The notes beneath the pieces were generated by a model. The model worked only from the letters and a program-made list of their open reading frames with translations. It was not told the origin of the DNA and searched no databases. Both the position numbers and the translations under genes were made by a program. Shown piece by piece: positions 35,176 through 47,767 of a DNA stretch of 64,000 nt (position 1 is the first letter of the stretch; every line of letters begins with the position of its first letter). This stretch comes from Pochonia chlamydosporia 170 (Eukaryota > Ascomycota > Sordariomycetes > Hypocreales > Clavicipitaceae): contig NC_035792.1 of NCBI RefSeq assembly GCF_001653235.2, forward strand, positions 4,030,001 to 4,094,000. Reading direction: 5' to 3'.

Positions 35176-38100
35176 GTAACCGATCAAGTAGAAGGCGGTA
35201 TTCCTCGCATGGCGTACCGCCTGGCATCCGCCGATACATCATTATTGGGGTCCGAATGATAGACTTGCAGCCAGGAACAGAGGTGTCTTGAACATGCCTT
35301 GCAGTCCTAAGGTCCCTGGAGAACTGGTTGGCGATCGACATCAAGGTTATATCTCCCGTATTCGATTTCATCTTCATATCTATACATGGGAATACAGGTT
35401 CTCCATGGCTGTGAAAAGCGGAGAAATAGAGGCTGCTATGTTCCCTAACTCCCCGACAATGTCTGGCCTCAGGACCGACGTCCCCCGGTTAGATAAGCCA
35501 CACTAAACTCTAAAAGCCGACAGGTCGGTCGTGTCAATGGAAGGGGCATAGCAATGGAGTAACATCTAAGAAGAGATCTTGTAAATCCTCCTGGATTGCT
35601 TGGTCTCAAGTTCTCTGAAGTTAGCCGGATTCCCCTTGAGTTGCGACGAGAGCTGCGTATTGAGGCGCTGTAATCTTCCGCCAGATTACCGTTCAAACGC
35701 AAAGCCTGCAAAACCTGGAGGATGATCACTTCCAGGGTATAACAAGCACTCGAAGCTTGGTCTCGAGGCTAAATGTTAGCTGCTTAAAGAGTGGAATTGG
35801 GACCACCCTGAGCTCTTGGAGGGCATGCTCGCCAAAACTAGTGTGTCCATATGGAAATGCATTGGCGAAGTTGTGAAGACTTTGCAATTTTCTGGAAGAC
35901 GACAGGCTCGAGGTCGGTAAACCAGCAAGCAGGCTTGTGGAAGCCGAGTGACTGTTGCAAAACAAAGCTGTCGGTTGCCCTTCATAAGGCTCAATCCCGT
36001 TGCCGAATACTGGCATTGGGAGTTACCTTCTCGCCGATCCTAACTCGGGTAGTTGTTGGAGGGTTGCCTGGTGTTCATGTCGAATCGCCTCTTTCGTTCG
36101 GAGGCCAAACACCACTGGCAATAAGCCGTAACTCTGACTACCCAACGCAACCTGTCTGGGTGGGAATGTATCACAATCAGGGTCCGAAGCCTAAACCGCG
36201 CCTTAATCGTCGGCCTACCGTTTTTCCTTGCTTGTGCAAGGTGAACCGCAACAGCAGCGTCGACAACTTATGCAATGTGGTCGACGGATAATCATCTTTC
36301 AGAAACCCAGCCGCCGAGATTGACGAGTTCGAATGCTGGTCCCAACTCCACGACCTCGTTTGTCATGCAGTTGCGTGCTGCAGTCCCATGGATGATCAGA
36401 TTCTTCTGGCGAGGGGAGGGGGTGGAACTTTGGAAAGGGAACAAGGGGATGGACGAATTGGCGCGAAAGTTGATGTTGACCTTTGATCAAGCCAAGCCAG
36501 CCAGTCAGCCAGCAAGCAGCCCGTGGTGGCCGCCTACTAGTGCATACTTTATGGTGTGAGTACTGCTGTAGCCACCCCTCAACGCTGCTGAAGTAGAGCC
36601 CGACCAGGGTTGTGACCCACCAGACCGCTATTTCTGTGACCGGGTTTGACTTGCCCCACAGGACGGAAGTAATGCCACGTGGGTTTGAAGAAGGATGCAC
36701 GCCCTTGTGCCGGTCATCCTTTGGCTACTGCCTGTGGCTTCCTGTGTGGGTGCCCATGGGCTGAGGGGGAAATACCAGCTTGGACGCGAGTCCTTTGCTT
36801 CCTTCGGAGCTTCTTGTGCGTGATGCAGCTTCGGACTTGTGGCCTTTTTTCAGACAAGAGAGTAATGTGTGGCCTCTGCTGATGTTTCGGCCGCCGGTAC
36901 TTAATGAATGCAGGGTATTACAATCGATTGTATCCCACCAGATTGCGTGCACAAGCAAGGCTTGGCTGACAAATTGCGCAAAAGTATGATGTCTCAACAA
37001 CCCGGCCACACACGCGGCCATGTATTTGGAATAGGTGCGGCTCAGAAGGAACTCTAGACGCGGGCATAGAGTGGTATCAACGAGAAGTGGTCTCATCATG
37101 CTGGGTTGGTCCTGCCACTTATGCACGTGCAGCGCCTGCGTCTGGCAGGGTTAGTAGGTAAACGATGCGCGCTTGCCCATAGGGCTGTCACCACACTTTC
37201 AAGGGAAAGAAAGAGCCTGGCGATTGCTCCTGCTTCCTTGGCTGCGGAATAATGGCCAGTAACGCCACTAGCAAGGAAACCATGGCGGTGGCCATAGGAG
37301 ATTCAGACGACAAGGAGTTGATATTTCCTGCCGCCAGAGTTGATTGCTAACTCACCATTCACCCAACGTCAGTCTTCTCGGAACCGCCATCGATCAGAAT
37401 TTCGTGTCGTCTATATCGTACCTTTGGCCCTTCACTCTTGGCCGCTGAATTGTTTCTCATTTGACGAGTCTGGAATTTGGATAGAGAAGCACATTAAGCT
37501 GCCAACAGCTACGACCGACCCATCGGAGAAGAATTTCAGTCAATCATTTCAAGACTCTGATCTTACAATAAGCCAGCTAGCCGCCTTCCGCAAGCTGGTT
37601 TACCAAGACTCGTCCGTCTTTGTGTACACAAAACTTCCATCATGTGCTGACGATGTTTTTGGCAAGACTGATAGACGCCGGACATCCAGCAGCCAGTCAG
37701 GGCACAGACATGTCGGATGGCACATCTCGAGCCACGTGCTATTGAATGCAGCCAGTTCTACCGTATTTCCCCCCATTGCGCCTCTATTTGCAACCACCAT
37801 CGAAACCCTGATTTGGCTGACGCTCAACGTCCACTACACCCTAGCTAAAGGAATCCGCGCCAAGTATGCATTTCCAAAGACACGCTCTTTCCCGCTCAAG
37901 TTTGCCGCCTGCCCAAAGGATGGCACACTCTGTGCTCCCAAGCCAAAATGCTAACGGTTGACTGTCCTTGGGGATCATTCTACACCGCTCCTCGATAGTC
38001 CCTTATGGTACGGGAGGCCCACCGGCATACCATCGGTCACCCACAATTGTTTCTTCTAATCTCATAAATCATAACGGCAAGCAACGACAAACGGGCGTGG

Positions 38101-40378
38101 CACCCCATCCACCCGAAGGCAGCACATCCAATAGCCTTTGTTACTAATCCAGTCCTTAATGCCGCTCAGCACGGCCAACGAATCGTGAATCCATGGCAAA
38201 AGTTCTGACTCTCGTGTTTGACTACAAGAACGATCCCACGAGGATGTCAAACCAGCCTGCTGGCGCCAGGCGGGGTGCGGGCTCTCTCAAGGAAATCAGG
38301 ACAATCTGACATCCTGGTCTCACAGCTGTGGGAACACAAAGTATCGAATACATTGCCATGTGTTGGCTCACCTACGCCACGAGGATGCAACGCACACGCC
38401 GCAGGTTTCACTGCCCTCACACCCCACTCAGTCAAGGGGTTTCTCTGGGTATGCTGAGAACTTAAATCGTCCAACTAGCCAGGACGCCACACCGCGACTT
38501 TGCGGACTGGACATTGACCTAGTTTCAATTGTCCGTGAAGAAGATGATCTTGAGGACTTCTGCACAGTAACTGATTGCAGCCTGCGAGGTGGCATAGTCA
38601 CCGTCTGTGTTCCTCTGTAACTGGGCAAGTAGAATTTCTTATCTTGAACCAGACTCATGAGCATGGACAACCGACCCATTTCCATCCAACTTTGGACCAA
38701 AAGCCGAGGTGAGGGGGTATAACCAATGGAAGTCGGCAAAGCCCCTGCTACTGGTGTTCTGAGGCCCTCCAGCTCATGGCGCTGATGTATTTGCCAGGGT
38801 TCAGAAACATGGAACACTGGACCTCAGCAAGCTTGCATTTCCCGCCGTGGACAAGGACACGACAACCTGTTCCAAAAAATCTACTGCTTGAGCAGCCACC
38901 ACAACACAAGGAAGCCGACTAGGCTACCAGCGCAGCTTGGAAACACCTCTGGGGCAGGTGGATAACACCTTGGCGCTTTGATAGTAAATATTTGTTGACG
39001 ACAGAGGACCATGTATTTACTCCGGACTCGGCACTCAAGTTTAGTTTCATTCCATCGCTATCGGAAATGCGGCCCTTGATTCCTGAGTAGGGCATAGGTC
39101 AACAGTCACAACATCATTGAAGCAAATCCTGCCTTTGCCAGATTGGTTTTCTGAAACCATCACGATGTACAGTGGTCAAGTGATACAGTCTTATAGAACA
39201 GCTTCATTTGCACGAGGACAACTGCTTTGGGCAATGTCTCTCACTGGCCAGTAAACCACCAGAACGGTCATTTTGAGGACATGAGGTGCATTCCTCCTCC
39301 ACAACATGCCACAAGTCCTCGCAGCACCCCTAAGATGGAACCCTATGCCTTGGTCAGCAGCCACTTACTTCTCCCCTGGCACCGTAGTTTACAATTAGCC
39401 ATTCACAAAGCGGATGTGGCCAGCGGTGTCTGATTCTCCAAGCACAGAAGCGACGCCTGCAACCTTGACATAATACATGCTCGGTGAGCACAAGTCAGGT
39501 TTTACAAAAACGCGGCTTATTTCCTTAAACACGTGGCAGATGCCGCCGCCCGCGCAATCTTACGATCCGTCAATGCCGAAGGGCGAGAATCAGATCAAGC
39601 GGAGAGCCAGAGACTACCACGCTTTCATTTGAGCTGCCAGCCTGTAGCTTGGTGCCGCAGAATATGAGTACGCCATTTACCACTGCGACCGCCTCACTCA
39701 ACAAGCAGCCGGCTAGCTGGCGTGACTTGCTCATCCAGCGTGTTTTTGAGATCTCCTTTGTTCCATCAACGGCTGAGGCTGATTTCGTGCTCAAGACAAG
39801 GGCTGATAGATTCAGAAAGTGATCATGGAATGTGTATGAGTTTGCTTCCAGCAACCAACGCCGGGCAATACAGGCACATATCAAAGGAGTGTCTCAATAT
39901 TTTGGCCACAGAATGGAGCGCCGCCATCTCCGAAGATGCATGCGGTGTCCAACACAAATGAATCAATATGCTGCCAATTGTGCTTTCTTCAATTTAATGA
40001 TCCCTGATGACGCACACAGAAATATCGACCCAGAGCCCTTCCGAGGTCCAAGGTTCGGTCAGCCCGGTGCGGAATAAACTACCTACCCAGTCGAAAAAGT
40101 GGGGCTTAACTGGGCAGTCAAAACTCAAACTCAATAGGCGGCCACGTTACATGCCAGGATCAGCATCAACTTCACAAGGTATTTATTGGTGGCGCCGAAT
40201 TCTGTTTATTCGACATTGGGGAGAGGCGTGCGTGTGGCTCCGGCTTGAATACTATTGCAATAATGCTAACCCAGTAGAAAGGTTTTTGAATGGTGCCGGA
40301 CGAGCGCCAATGTCGCATGGTTGACGGCTCCTGTGACAAGCAAGATAATTTGAGGGTTCGAAAAACCTGATGAGAATA

Positions 40379-40408
40379 TAAGACACAACTTTTAAAGTGG
40401 TGTCTTTC

Positions 40409-40434
<26 letters not shown>
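40379..40434 (+). repeat. Near-palindrome followed by a 26-nt poly(A) tract
   Basis: AAGACACAACTT and AAAGTGGTGTCTT (about 40379-40406) can pair as an imperfect hairpin. An uninterrupted run of 26 A follows at 40409-40434. This looks like the 3' end of a retroposed RNA, but no element body can be recognised upstream and no target-site duplication was established. Confidence 0.6.
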
Positions 40435-40439
<5 letters not shown>

Positions 40440-42670
40440 AAAGTGCCGTATCCACGAGAACGTGGGACATTCAGTCTAACTCAACTGTCGTAAATGACCA
40501 TTTGCAAGATCGGTTCATCATACGATGCGCATATCTGAGGACTTTCCACTCGCCTACATTCGGACAATTGTGTCTATTCAGCAATCCACTTTTTCGAGGA
40601 TGGCTTCACCGCTCAAGAGGCATAATTATTAATACATTCTTTTCTTAAGCCAGACAACAATGAATAGAATCAGTCCTCATCCACGGCCTAGTCTAGCTGC
40701 GCAGCTGCCTATGAGCTCAGCAGAAGGAGAAGCCATAGGCTTCGGTGGACATATGCCCCAGGGCCCTTCAACTTCCGATTCTTTTACACATGGGCGGCGG
40801 CGCCTGGGCTTGGCATGATGGACCCTTGAAGCATCTGTTGGACAGTGTCGGCATCACGAGATGTGTTGGCGGCGATAATTTGACGCGGACAAGATGTGAG
40901 TAAGCCAAGGTTTTGAAGATGCCAGGCATCAAATTCGTAAATTAGTCCAATAGAATACTGATGTTGAGAATATTGCCAATCTAGATGTCTTAGCTTACCA
41001 AGCGCCTGGGTGGTCTCAGAACCACATCTCCATAACATGTACGGAGTACACCTAGTGCCTGTGCTCAAGAAATTCAGAGACATGGTCAAAGCCACACTGG
41101 CTACAGGTTTCTGTGCAACTATGTCATTACTTACAATACCCAGTTCTTGTCTTTGTTTCAAACCAGCCCCCCAGGTGGTTAGTAGTACATTGTGCTACAG
41201 GTCTCCTCTGCACTGCGCTCAACTAATTCGACATAATCACCATTGTTGGGGATCCATGTACTACAGTCATGACATCTGGTCGGTGAGTGCCTCCGACAAC
41301 TAGTACGTTTCCAAATCCGGAGTCTCCAGGGCGGCTCGCCATCAAAGACGTTTGACTCAGTTATCCAAGCAAACACTCCCTGGATGGCGATCAATGGGAG
41401 TGACGTTTTCTCGTCATTTCACGTAAATCCCATGGGAATCCTTGCGTTAGTACTGCGTAAGGCAAGCCTGATCATGCAGGAACCAGGGACGATGACAACG
41501 TTTCGCACAGCCCACCAAACAGGGAAAACCACCGGGAAGTCTAGTTGAGCAGGCTGTCAGGAAGAAAATCTAAAAAAGAAACGTGGCAAGCAACCAGGCC
41601 CTTGATCCAACTCGGCCTCCCTTTTCCCAAAAGCTTGGCTGGAGCCACGGGGGTCAATGCTTCGATGGCTGAGTCCTTCCCATCCGTTTCCCCCGAAACG
41701 GACATTCGTGTGAGAGAATACCGCGATTCGTAATATCCCTCGACCGGGCAGGATGACGTTCCGCCGTGTACCAAATGTATGCAGATGTATGTATTTGCAG
41801 GGTTTTGGACTCACCTAGGTCAGGGAAAAACTACAAAGTACAGGGTTGTTGCCAGCAAGATTTCCGGCATCTCGGCCGCTACGAGATATACGGAGCCTGC
41901 ATTTAACCCACCACTTATTTCACGGTATGTATTGCTGACCCGATCAGGGGTAATCCTTCCGTCGATCAAAAGGGGAAAAGGAAGAAAAAAATTGAATATC
42001 CAGGCTGCGTGAGCCCGAGGCTTGGCTTGCTCATCTATGTGATCGAACTGTCGGATTGGCTGCGTCCGCTGCCCCTGCTAGCTTTGTGTCGCGTGAGAAG
42101 AAAAGAATTTTCCAGAACTTTTGGCTCGCTTTCGTCTGCGAATGCGGTGGCGCGTGGGGTCAAGTTGAATAAGGCTGCCAAGACGGGCTGAAATAATAGC
42201 CTGAAGGGAGGGAGTTTGCGTAATGGATGGTCTTGATGCGCAGAATTGCGGTGTGCTCCGTCAATTTGTGTCACTGGTAAGTTTTGGTTGCTTCAACTTT
42301 GCGTCAAATTAAGTCTAGGTTAGCCAACTTCTTAAGCGCGTAGGCACCAAGAGCGAATAGTTGCATAGGCTGAAAAATGTTATTCTGCACAAGTAAATGC
42401 CATGAAATATTGGTGACTATACTACATGATGTAAAACCAGAACAAAGTCCAACAAGTTTCTACTGCCACCTTCTTCATCCATCCTAAGATTTCCCATCCC
42501 AAACCTTCGTATGTGTTTTGAGCCCAAATCAAATCAAACCAAACGCCGACGCTTTCTCATTTTTGCAAGAAATGGTCTCAGTCTGCCTCACAGACGGAGA
42601 ACAGGGGTACATCTTGATCATGTAGTCAGTTCCCTTTCGTGACTGCCTTAAACACGAGCGAGATCCACGC

Positions 42671-43996
42671 TCATATCGAAGTTGGCGCAGCATCAATTCG
42701 CCAACCTTTGCTTCGCATATTCGCCTCAATCGACTTCCAAATCTGCTCTACAACTTCCTTGTCCCTGAATCGAGAAGCGTCAGCGCCGTCGCCGCCACGC
42801 CATCGATCAACACCTGTTGAGAGCACTCTGTGTCCCCAACTGCGAACGCCCTCAGGCGCTTGCTCCCCTCGCCAGCCAATAAAGATACCCAGCGTGTGCT
42901 TGAACAGTTCGTTGGGGCTACTCCACTTGTAGTTCTTGAATTGCCACGTTTGACCTGTAGTAAAGACTGCCACCACGCGGTTCCAGTACTCGGGCTTGAA
43001 CTGCTCCGATCCTTCTACGAGAATGAAGCGCAAAGGGCGGTTGGGGTCAATGGCTCGAATGACACGCTGGACGTGGAGCATGCTTGCGGTAGAGCCACTG
43101 GCATCGGGCGGGATGAATTTGCCGTCTTCGAGGAATGATCGGGCGTTGGACATGCGAAGCAGGGACGAAGCAGATGGAGAGAGAAGGATGATGGGGTCTG
43201 GTCTCCTAGTCGGACCCTTTTGGTTGAGGGAGAGGGATGAAGTTGGGCCAGAGCTCGATACAGGCTGAGACTTCTTTTGAATAAATGGTGCTGCGAGCTT
43301 GCGAACGTGTGAGAAGTCCTGCAGGTTGTCAGTATTCCACTCTCAACATACAATTTCTATTCCCCCACGCCAAAGCTCATGGTCGGTGAAACATTCACCA
43401 GAGTTTAAACATACCGTAGGCTTGATTCCTCTCAACACAGTATTCCGGTCTCCCATCTTGCGCTCGCCGTCATACACACTCGCCAATCTTGGATCCATCG
43501 TCCCCTTACCAGCTCGTGCCTGCGCCGCTGTCGACACGGCCCCAGGCTTGGCCGCAGGAGCTGCTCCAGCAGCAGCAGCATCTGCATCACCGACAAGAGG
43601 CTTGATATATTCACTCTCCTCGCTAGCCCCTTCCAGCCAGGTAATCAGATCGAGCCGTTCGATGAAGCCCAGGTTTTGCACTTTGCCCGTTGAGCCTGCT
43701 GTGGCAAGCTCCTCGTTGAGTGTTGTGGCTGAGGCATTATATTCGGGAATGGCGAGCTCTCGATTCAGCCAGGCGAAATAGATACTGCGCAAGTCGACCG
43801 GTTTATCATTGGAGATGAAGCGCGTTGGGGTGTCGATGGCGAGCGTGACGCCTTGAGCCGAGAATTGCAGGTTGGTTGCTTGAGCGAGGGGGCATTCTTC
43901 GGCGCCCGGGTCTTCTGATGAGCTGGGGATGAATGGATGGCTGCTGGAGATGGCTTTGCGCAGCAGGACGAGGGGATCGTGGTCGGCGGATGCCAT
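42671..43996 (-). CDS. CDC73: Cdc73, Paf1 complex subunit
   Basis: Two exons, 43996-43415 and 43318-42671 (96-nt intron), give 409 aa. The N-terminal part starts DPLVLLRKAISSSHPFIP and has AIDTPTRFISNDKPVDLRSI and GFIERLDLITWLEG, typical of Cdc73/parafibromin. An Ala-rich linker follows. The C-terminal Ras-like domain has PIILLSPSASSLLRMSNARS, RFILVEGSEQFKPEYWNRVV, VFTTGQTWQFKNYKWSSP, FKHTLGIFIGWRGE and the terminal ...IWKSIEANMRSKGW. Cdc73 is part of the nuclear Paf1 complex on elongating RNA polymerase II, linked to H2B ubiquitylation and 3'-end formation. The ATG at 43996 gives the normal N-terminus. Downstream lies the gene-poor region. Confidence 0.95.
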
Positions 43997-45676
43997 GATG
44001 ACAGGGTTGGAGGATTTGCGATGGGTTTTGATGGCGAAGAGGTGGGCGGAGATGCTAGAAATGACAGGGCGAAAAGTTATGTATCAATGGAGACCGCCGA
44101 GTGAGGATGGGAGGGGTGGGATAAGAGAAGAAGATGGGTTAAACACGTTGGCGGTGCTCTTCCCTTGCACGCGTTGGTGAACGGCAATGGTGGTTTGTCG
44201 TTGTTGGAACAAAGCTTTTGGGAAGAAGCGCACGGGTTTTTGGATCGCGGGTTGATGAGAGCTATTGATAGTCTGGCCAATCAGCGTCGCGCGTCGGACT
44301 GCTTTGATCTCAACCACAAACTTTGGCAGGGAACATCACCACCGCTCCATGTATTTCTACTAATGCAGCTATGTCAATGACTTCGTATAATTCCAAGTGA
44401 TTGGATTTTAAATTTTTGCTTAGTCGTGAAATCTAGACGTTTTAAAAAGGTTAGTTCTCCCAAAACTTTTGAATCATTGGTGGTAGTTTGACGCAAATAC
44501 ATGTGCTCTGGCCTCGATGTTAGTAGTCTGAGCGACTTTGAGTTCACCTGATGCAAGATACCAGCAATCCGTCTCTCATTTCTAACCATATAACCGGGAT
44601 CAAACTAGTCTTTGTAGAAAGTGACTTGGAGACGAAGTGAATGTCACCTCGTGAGACCAGTGCTAACCTAGAGTTCCACGAGGAAAACGACTATTGAGCA
44701 AAGATTCTATTCTGGTGCTTACATCAAAATTAAATTTTATTTGTCTGTTTTGACTATTGAGGGTATATATAAACAAGAGCCGGCGTTCCAGATGCGAGGG
44801 ATTGAGCCAACACTTTGCCATGTAGAGTTCTGAGCAACAAGCAAAAGAGTGTATACAACGGCTAGCTGTTGGGGAAATCATTGGCTCGCATAACCGCAAT
44901 ATGCTGATGAGTCTGACGGCGTTCAAGTCAAGGTTCACTGGGTTTGTGCTCGGCTACGTACCAAAGGTCCCAGGAGGAAGAGGTAGCTCAAGGCTGGAGT
45001 CTGTCACTCCATGACCAGATATCGTGACTACTCTCCAAGTCAGCATCATTTTATTACATGCGTAAACACTACAATACGCAGATAAAGGCAGAGATGCTAT
45101 TTGATTTTTGACTGAACTGTGTAGTGAGAGTAAACAGCACCAACCCATTAACGGATCTATCAAATGCATTGGCACGGACTTGCTGGCGAGGAAAATTGAC
45201 TGCCACAACCTGCGTATATCATGCACTCTCCATGGCCTAGTTGCTACGGAATTTATGACTGTGATTCCACTTAGGAAATAAGACTACCGGCCATTCATAT
45301 CAAACCACTCATTGTCGAGGTAAACGTCCAGTATACTTGCCGAACGTACTACCAGGACCACAACATCACATGGCGCCTCACCCAACCAAATTCAATCACA
45401 TACACGCAAAACATATTTCGTAAATGACAGCCATCTGGCCATACTGAACTGTATTGTACTGATATCTTTAGCACTACCATGCAAACAAAAAGAAACCAAG
45501 CCGCTTCACCGCAGCTCATCAATGCTTCTATCAACAAGAACCCAAAACAAGGCTGCCTCCCATGCATTCCCACTCTTTTTTTTCACCCAACTCTTACGCC
45601 GACGCCATTGAAACATTTAACAAGAAATGAAACACCCAACCCAAGAAACGAAGGAAATCTCAAATAGTGACAAGAT
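43997..45676. other. Intergenic between the LEU5-type gene and CDC73
   Basis: About 1.7 kb holding the CDC73 promoter and, toward 45600, the 3' end of the carrier gene. AT-rich from about 44340 to 44760. No gene supported on either strand. Confidence 0.5.
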
Positions 45677-46947
45677 TTATATGCCAAATACTAGCTTCAT
45701 GCGCTCGTATGTATAGAAGCTCACAGCCGCCATGGGGATAATCTTGACGTAACCAATCGTCAGGCCAACAAAGAATCCTCTGAAGCCACGTTCCTGGAAA
45801 ATGAGTCTGGCTGTCTCGCGCAGTCGCATCCTGTGGCCATCACCAACAGCGCCGCTTACTTGCATGCGCCGCCTGATGATTTCCAATGGATATGAGGAGG
45901 TTTGTGAGATCAGGCCAGCGATACCGCCGGACGTGAGCTCGGCCCATGATCGCAGCGGAGCAGGCCTGCCCTCGGGCTGAGTCTTTCGCCGAGGTAGAGT
46001 GGTGTATTTAGCGATTGAGGGATGGCGCAGCATGTCGCTGACGGTGTCATGGGTGAGGAAGGACATGCCAGCGTACGGAAGCATGCCCAGCAGGGTCGGC
46101 GCAAAGCCGCGGTAAAAGTTGACGACACCTCTTCTCGGAACAATGGAGTCGGCAGCTGCTACAGTAGTCTGTGCGGCTGCGGCAACAGGGGTTGGGGCGT
46201 TGGGAAGCCTTGCTGTAGCCGCCTTCTGGACAGGGCTCTCGTTGTATATTTGTCTGCAGATGGACGTCAACGAGGAGCGGCCGTCTCGCTTCGTTTCAAA
46301 CGCTAGGCGTACTCGGACGACTTCCAGAGGGTATGTCAAGAAGACGGATGTGACACCGGCAAGACTGCCACTGAGGAGACGTCGCAGCGGCGTTTCATAA
46401 TCTTTTCCGGGGATGAGCATGGCTCGAATCTGCTCGTAAGCCAGAAACTTGATGCCGGCGTAGGGGAAGATACGCAGCAGCGTGGCGGAGTGACCGCGGA
46501 AGAGTCCTCGGCCGCCTTCGTAATGGTAAATGGCTCTCATGGCGGTTGCAACGCCAAATGAGGATCCTGTATACTTCGCGAATTGGGGGTTACTGGCCTG
46601 GAAGAGAATCTTGACTCGATCTAGCGGGGCGACCAACGTCTTGGCCTGATGGGAAGATGGTTAGCAACATTTCGACAGCAAATAATGTGTTTTTTTTAGG
46701 GATTTGTGCTTACAGCGCAGCCCGCCAGACCTCCGGCTACACCAGACCTCCAGACATAGTCCCAGGATCGCGTCTTGTTTCGGGGCGTAATGGCTTCGTC
46801 GTCGGTAGGACACACAGCCGGGTCCTTCTTCTTGGTCGAGATAGGGATGGTAGCAGCAGCTGTGGCTGCTCCAACATGTTGGCGCACTTTGTCGCGAGCA
46901 ATTTCTGTCATGGAGGCATGGTCCGCGAGGGGAGAGGACGTGGGCAT
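45677..46947 (-). CDS. LEU5: Mitochondrial coenzyme A carrier, Leu5/SLC25A16-like
   Basis: Two exons, 46947-46714 and 46645-45677 (68-nt intron), give 400 aa. Three mitochondrial-carrier repeats are visible by their PxD/ExxK/R signatures: PLDRVK, PLEVVR and PLEIIR, each followed by a glycine-rich second helix (YEGGRGLFRGHSATLLRIFP; FYRGFAPTLLGMLPYAG; RGFRGFFVGLTIGYVKIIP). A long insertion with Ala/Pro between repeats 1 and 2 is common in fungal Leu5 proteins. Yeast Leu5 lets CoA or a precursor accumulate in the matrix; the location is the inner mitochondrial membrane. The frame is open far upstream, but the first ATG is at 46947. Divergent from the METTL4-like gene. Confidence 0.88.
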
Positions 46948-47767
46948 TCCGGATGCCGACAGCACGTGGGCTGGCTGGGATGTAGAAAGATGGAGGATCA
47001 CCGATGCCGCATGCCGGCCGTTGGTACGTAGGAGTGTGGCGGTTTCCGGAGTCGGGAATAAATGCCAAGCAGGGTTTTTGCTAGCACGCAAAAGAAATGC
47101 TACCCTTGAAGTACTCGCGATAGGGGAAAGACGGCGGATTGAAAAGAAATCAAAGGCTGTGCGTGTCAAAGAAAGAACAAAAAATCCAAGTGTGTCTCGG
47201 TCCCAGATTGTGGAGGCGATAAAGGATGTTGAAAAGAGAGAGGAAATTCCGGCACGCCACGGGGCCCCGGCTATGACTGCCAACCAGAGCGCAGAAAGTT
47301 GGCGGCTCGTGAACAGCGAAACTCTGTGGACCAGACGTCATCAAATCTGAACAAACCGGCCGTTGTCAGTGGTCACTTGACTGGTTGTTCCCTGTATCTG
47401 GACCTTTCAGCACGAACCACAGGGCACCCTTAACCCGTTAGCGAATGAGCGTTGGGGGACATTGGAGTCTGGGGGAAATTTTAATTGACATCGAGGTCGT
47501 GCACTGGCGACACCTCCTCCGGTGGTCCTCCGCCAGAAGCGTCTCCAGCCGAGGATTGCCGAGATCCCTCACTGAGCCGAATCATACATCACCTCTCACT
47601 CCTGCGTTACACCACAAAGCATATCGGCTCGGAAGGGACCACTTTTTGCCCTCCCTCAACCAACGCTCTCAATATTGATTGCCATTTCGGCCACTCACCT
47701 TCCATGCATCTCCTCCGTCGTCGGTAAGCTTCGCTGCGGCCATATCGCCAGCATCTATCATCTTCTT
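46948..47767. promoter_or_regulatory. Divergent promoter region, LEU5-type carrier and METTL4-like gene
   Basis: 820 nt between divergent starts. The carrier frame stays open without ATG to 47283 on the minus strand, and the methyltransferase frame stays open upstream to 47675. Neither extension has a recognisable motif, so I treat both as 5' UTR/promoter. Confidence 0.45.

Larger units (their letters stand above)
25852..42670. other. Gene-poor, repeat-rich region of almost 17 kb
   Basis: No open frame here shows domain similarity, sustained codon bias or a convincing exon chain. The longest frames (about 190-250 codons) overlap others on both strands, use non-ATG starts or are low complexity. 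Base composition looks balanced rather than AT-rich, so it does not look like a heavily RIP-mutated transposon graveyard. The first 5 kb is dense in microrepeats of CTTGA, CCAGA, GGACAC and CTCCGTG type. The 5' leader and control region of flbA must lie at its left end, and the terminator of CDC73 at its right end. Confidence 0.55.

Noticed and set aside
35469..36016. Two adjacent minus-strand frames that could be pieces of one decayed gene
   Set aside because: They are in different frames with several stops between and no similarity that I can name.
36316..36345. GTTCGAAT resembling a tRNA T-arm
   Set aside because: No matching acceptor, D or anticodon arms upstream; other GTTCGA hits fall inside coding exons.
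37340..37954. 204-codon plus-strand frame
   Set aside because: I looked for splice partners and known motifs and found none; codon use is not like the real genes here.
40252..40470. Frame encoding a poly-Phe stretch
   Set aside because: It is simply the complement of the poly(A) tract.
25852..42670. Transposon or RIP relic hypothesis for the whole desert
   Set aside because: I see no transposase or reverse transcriptase motif, no long terminal repeats, and no marked AT enrichment; only the poly(A) site remains as a weak hint.
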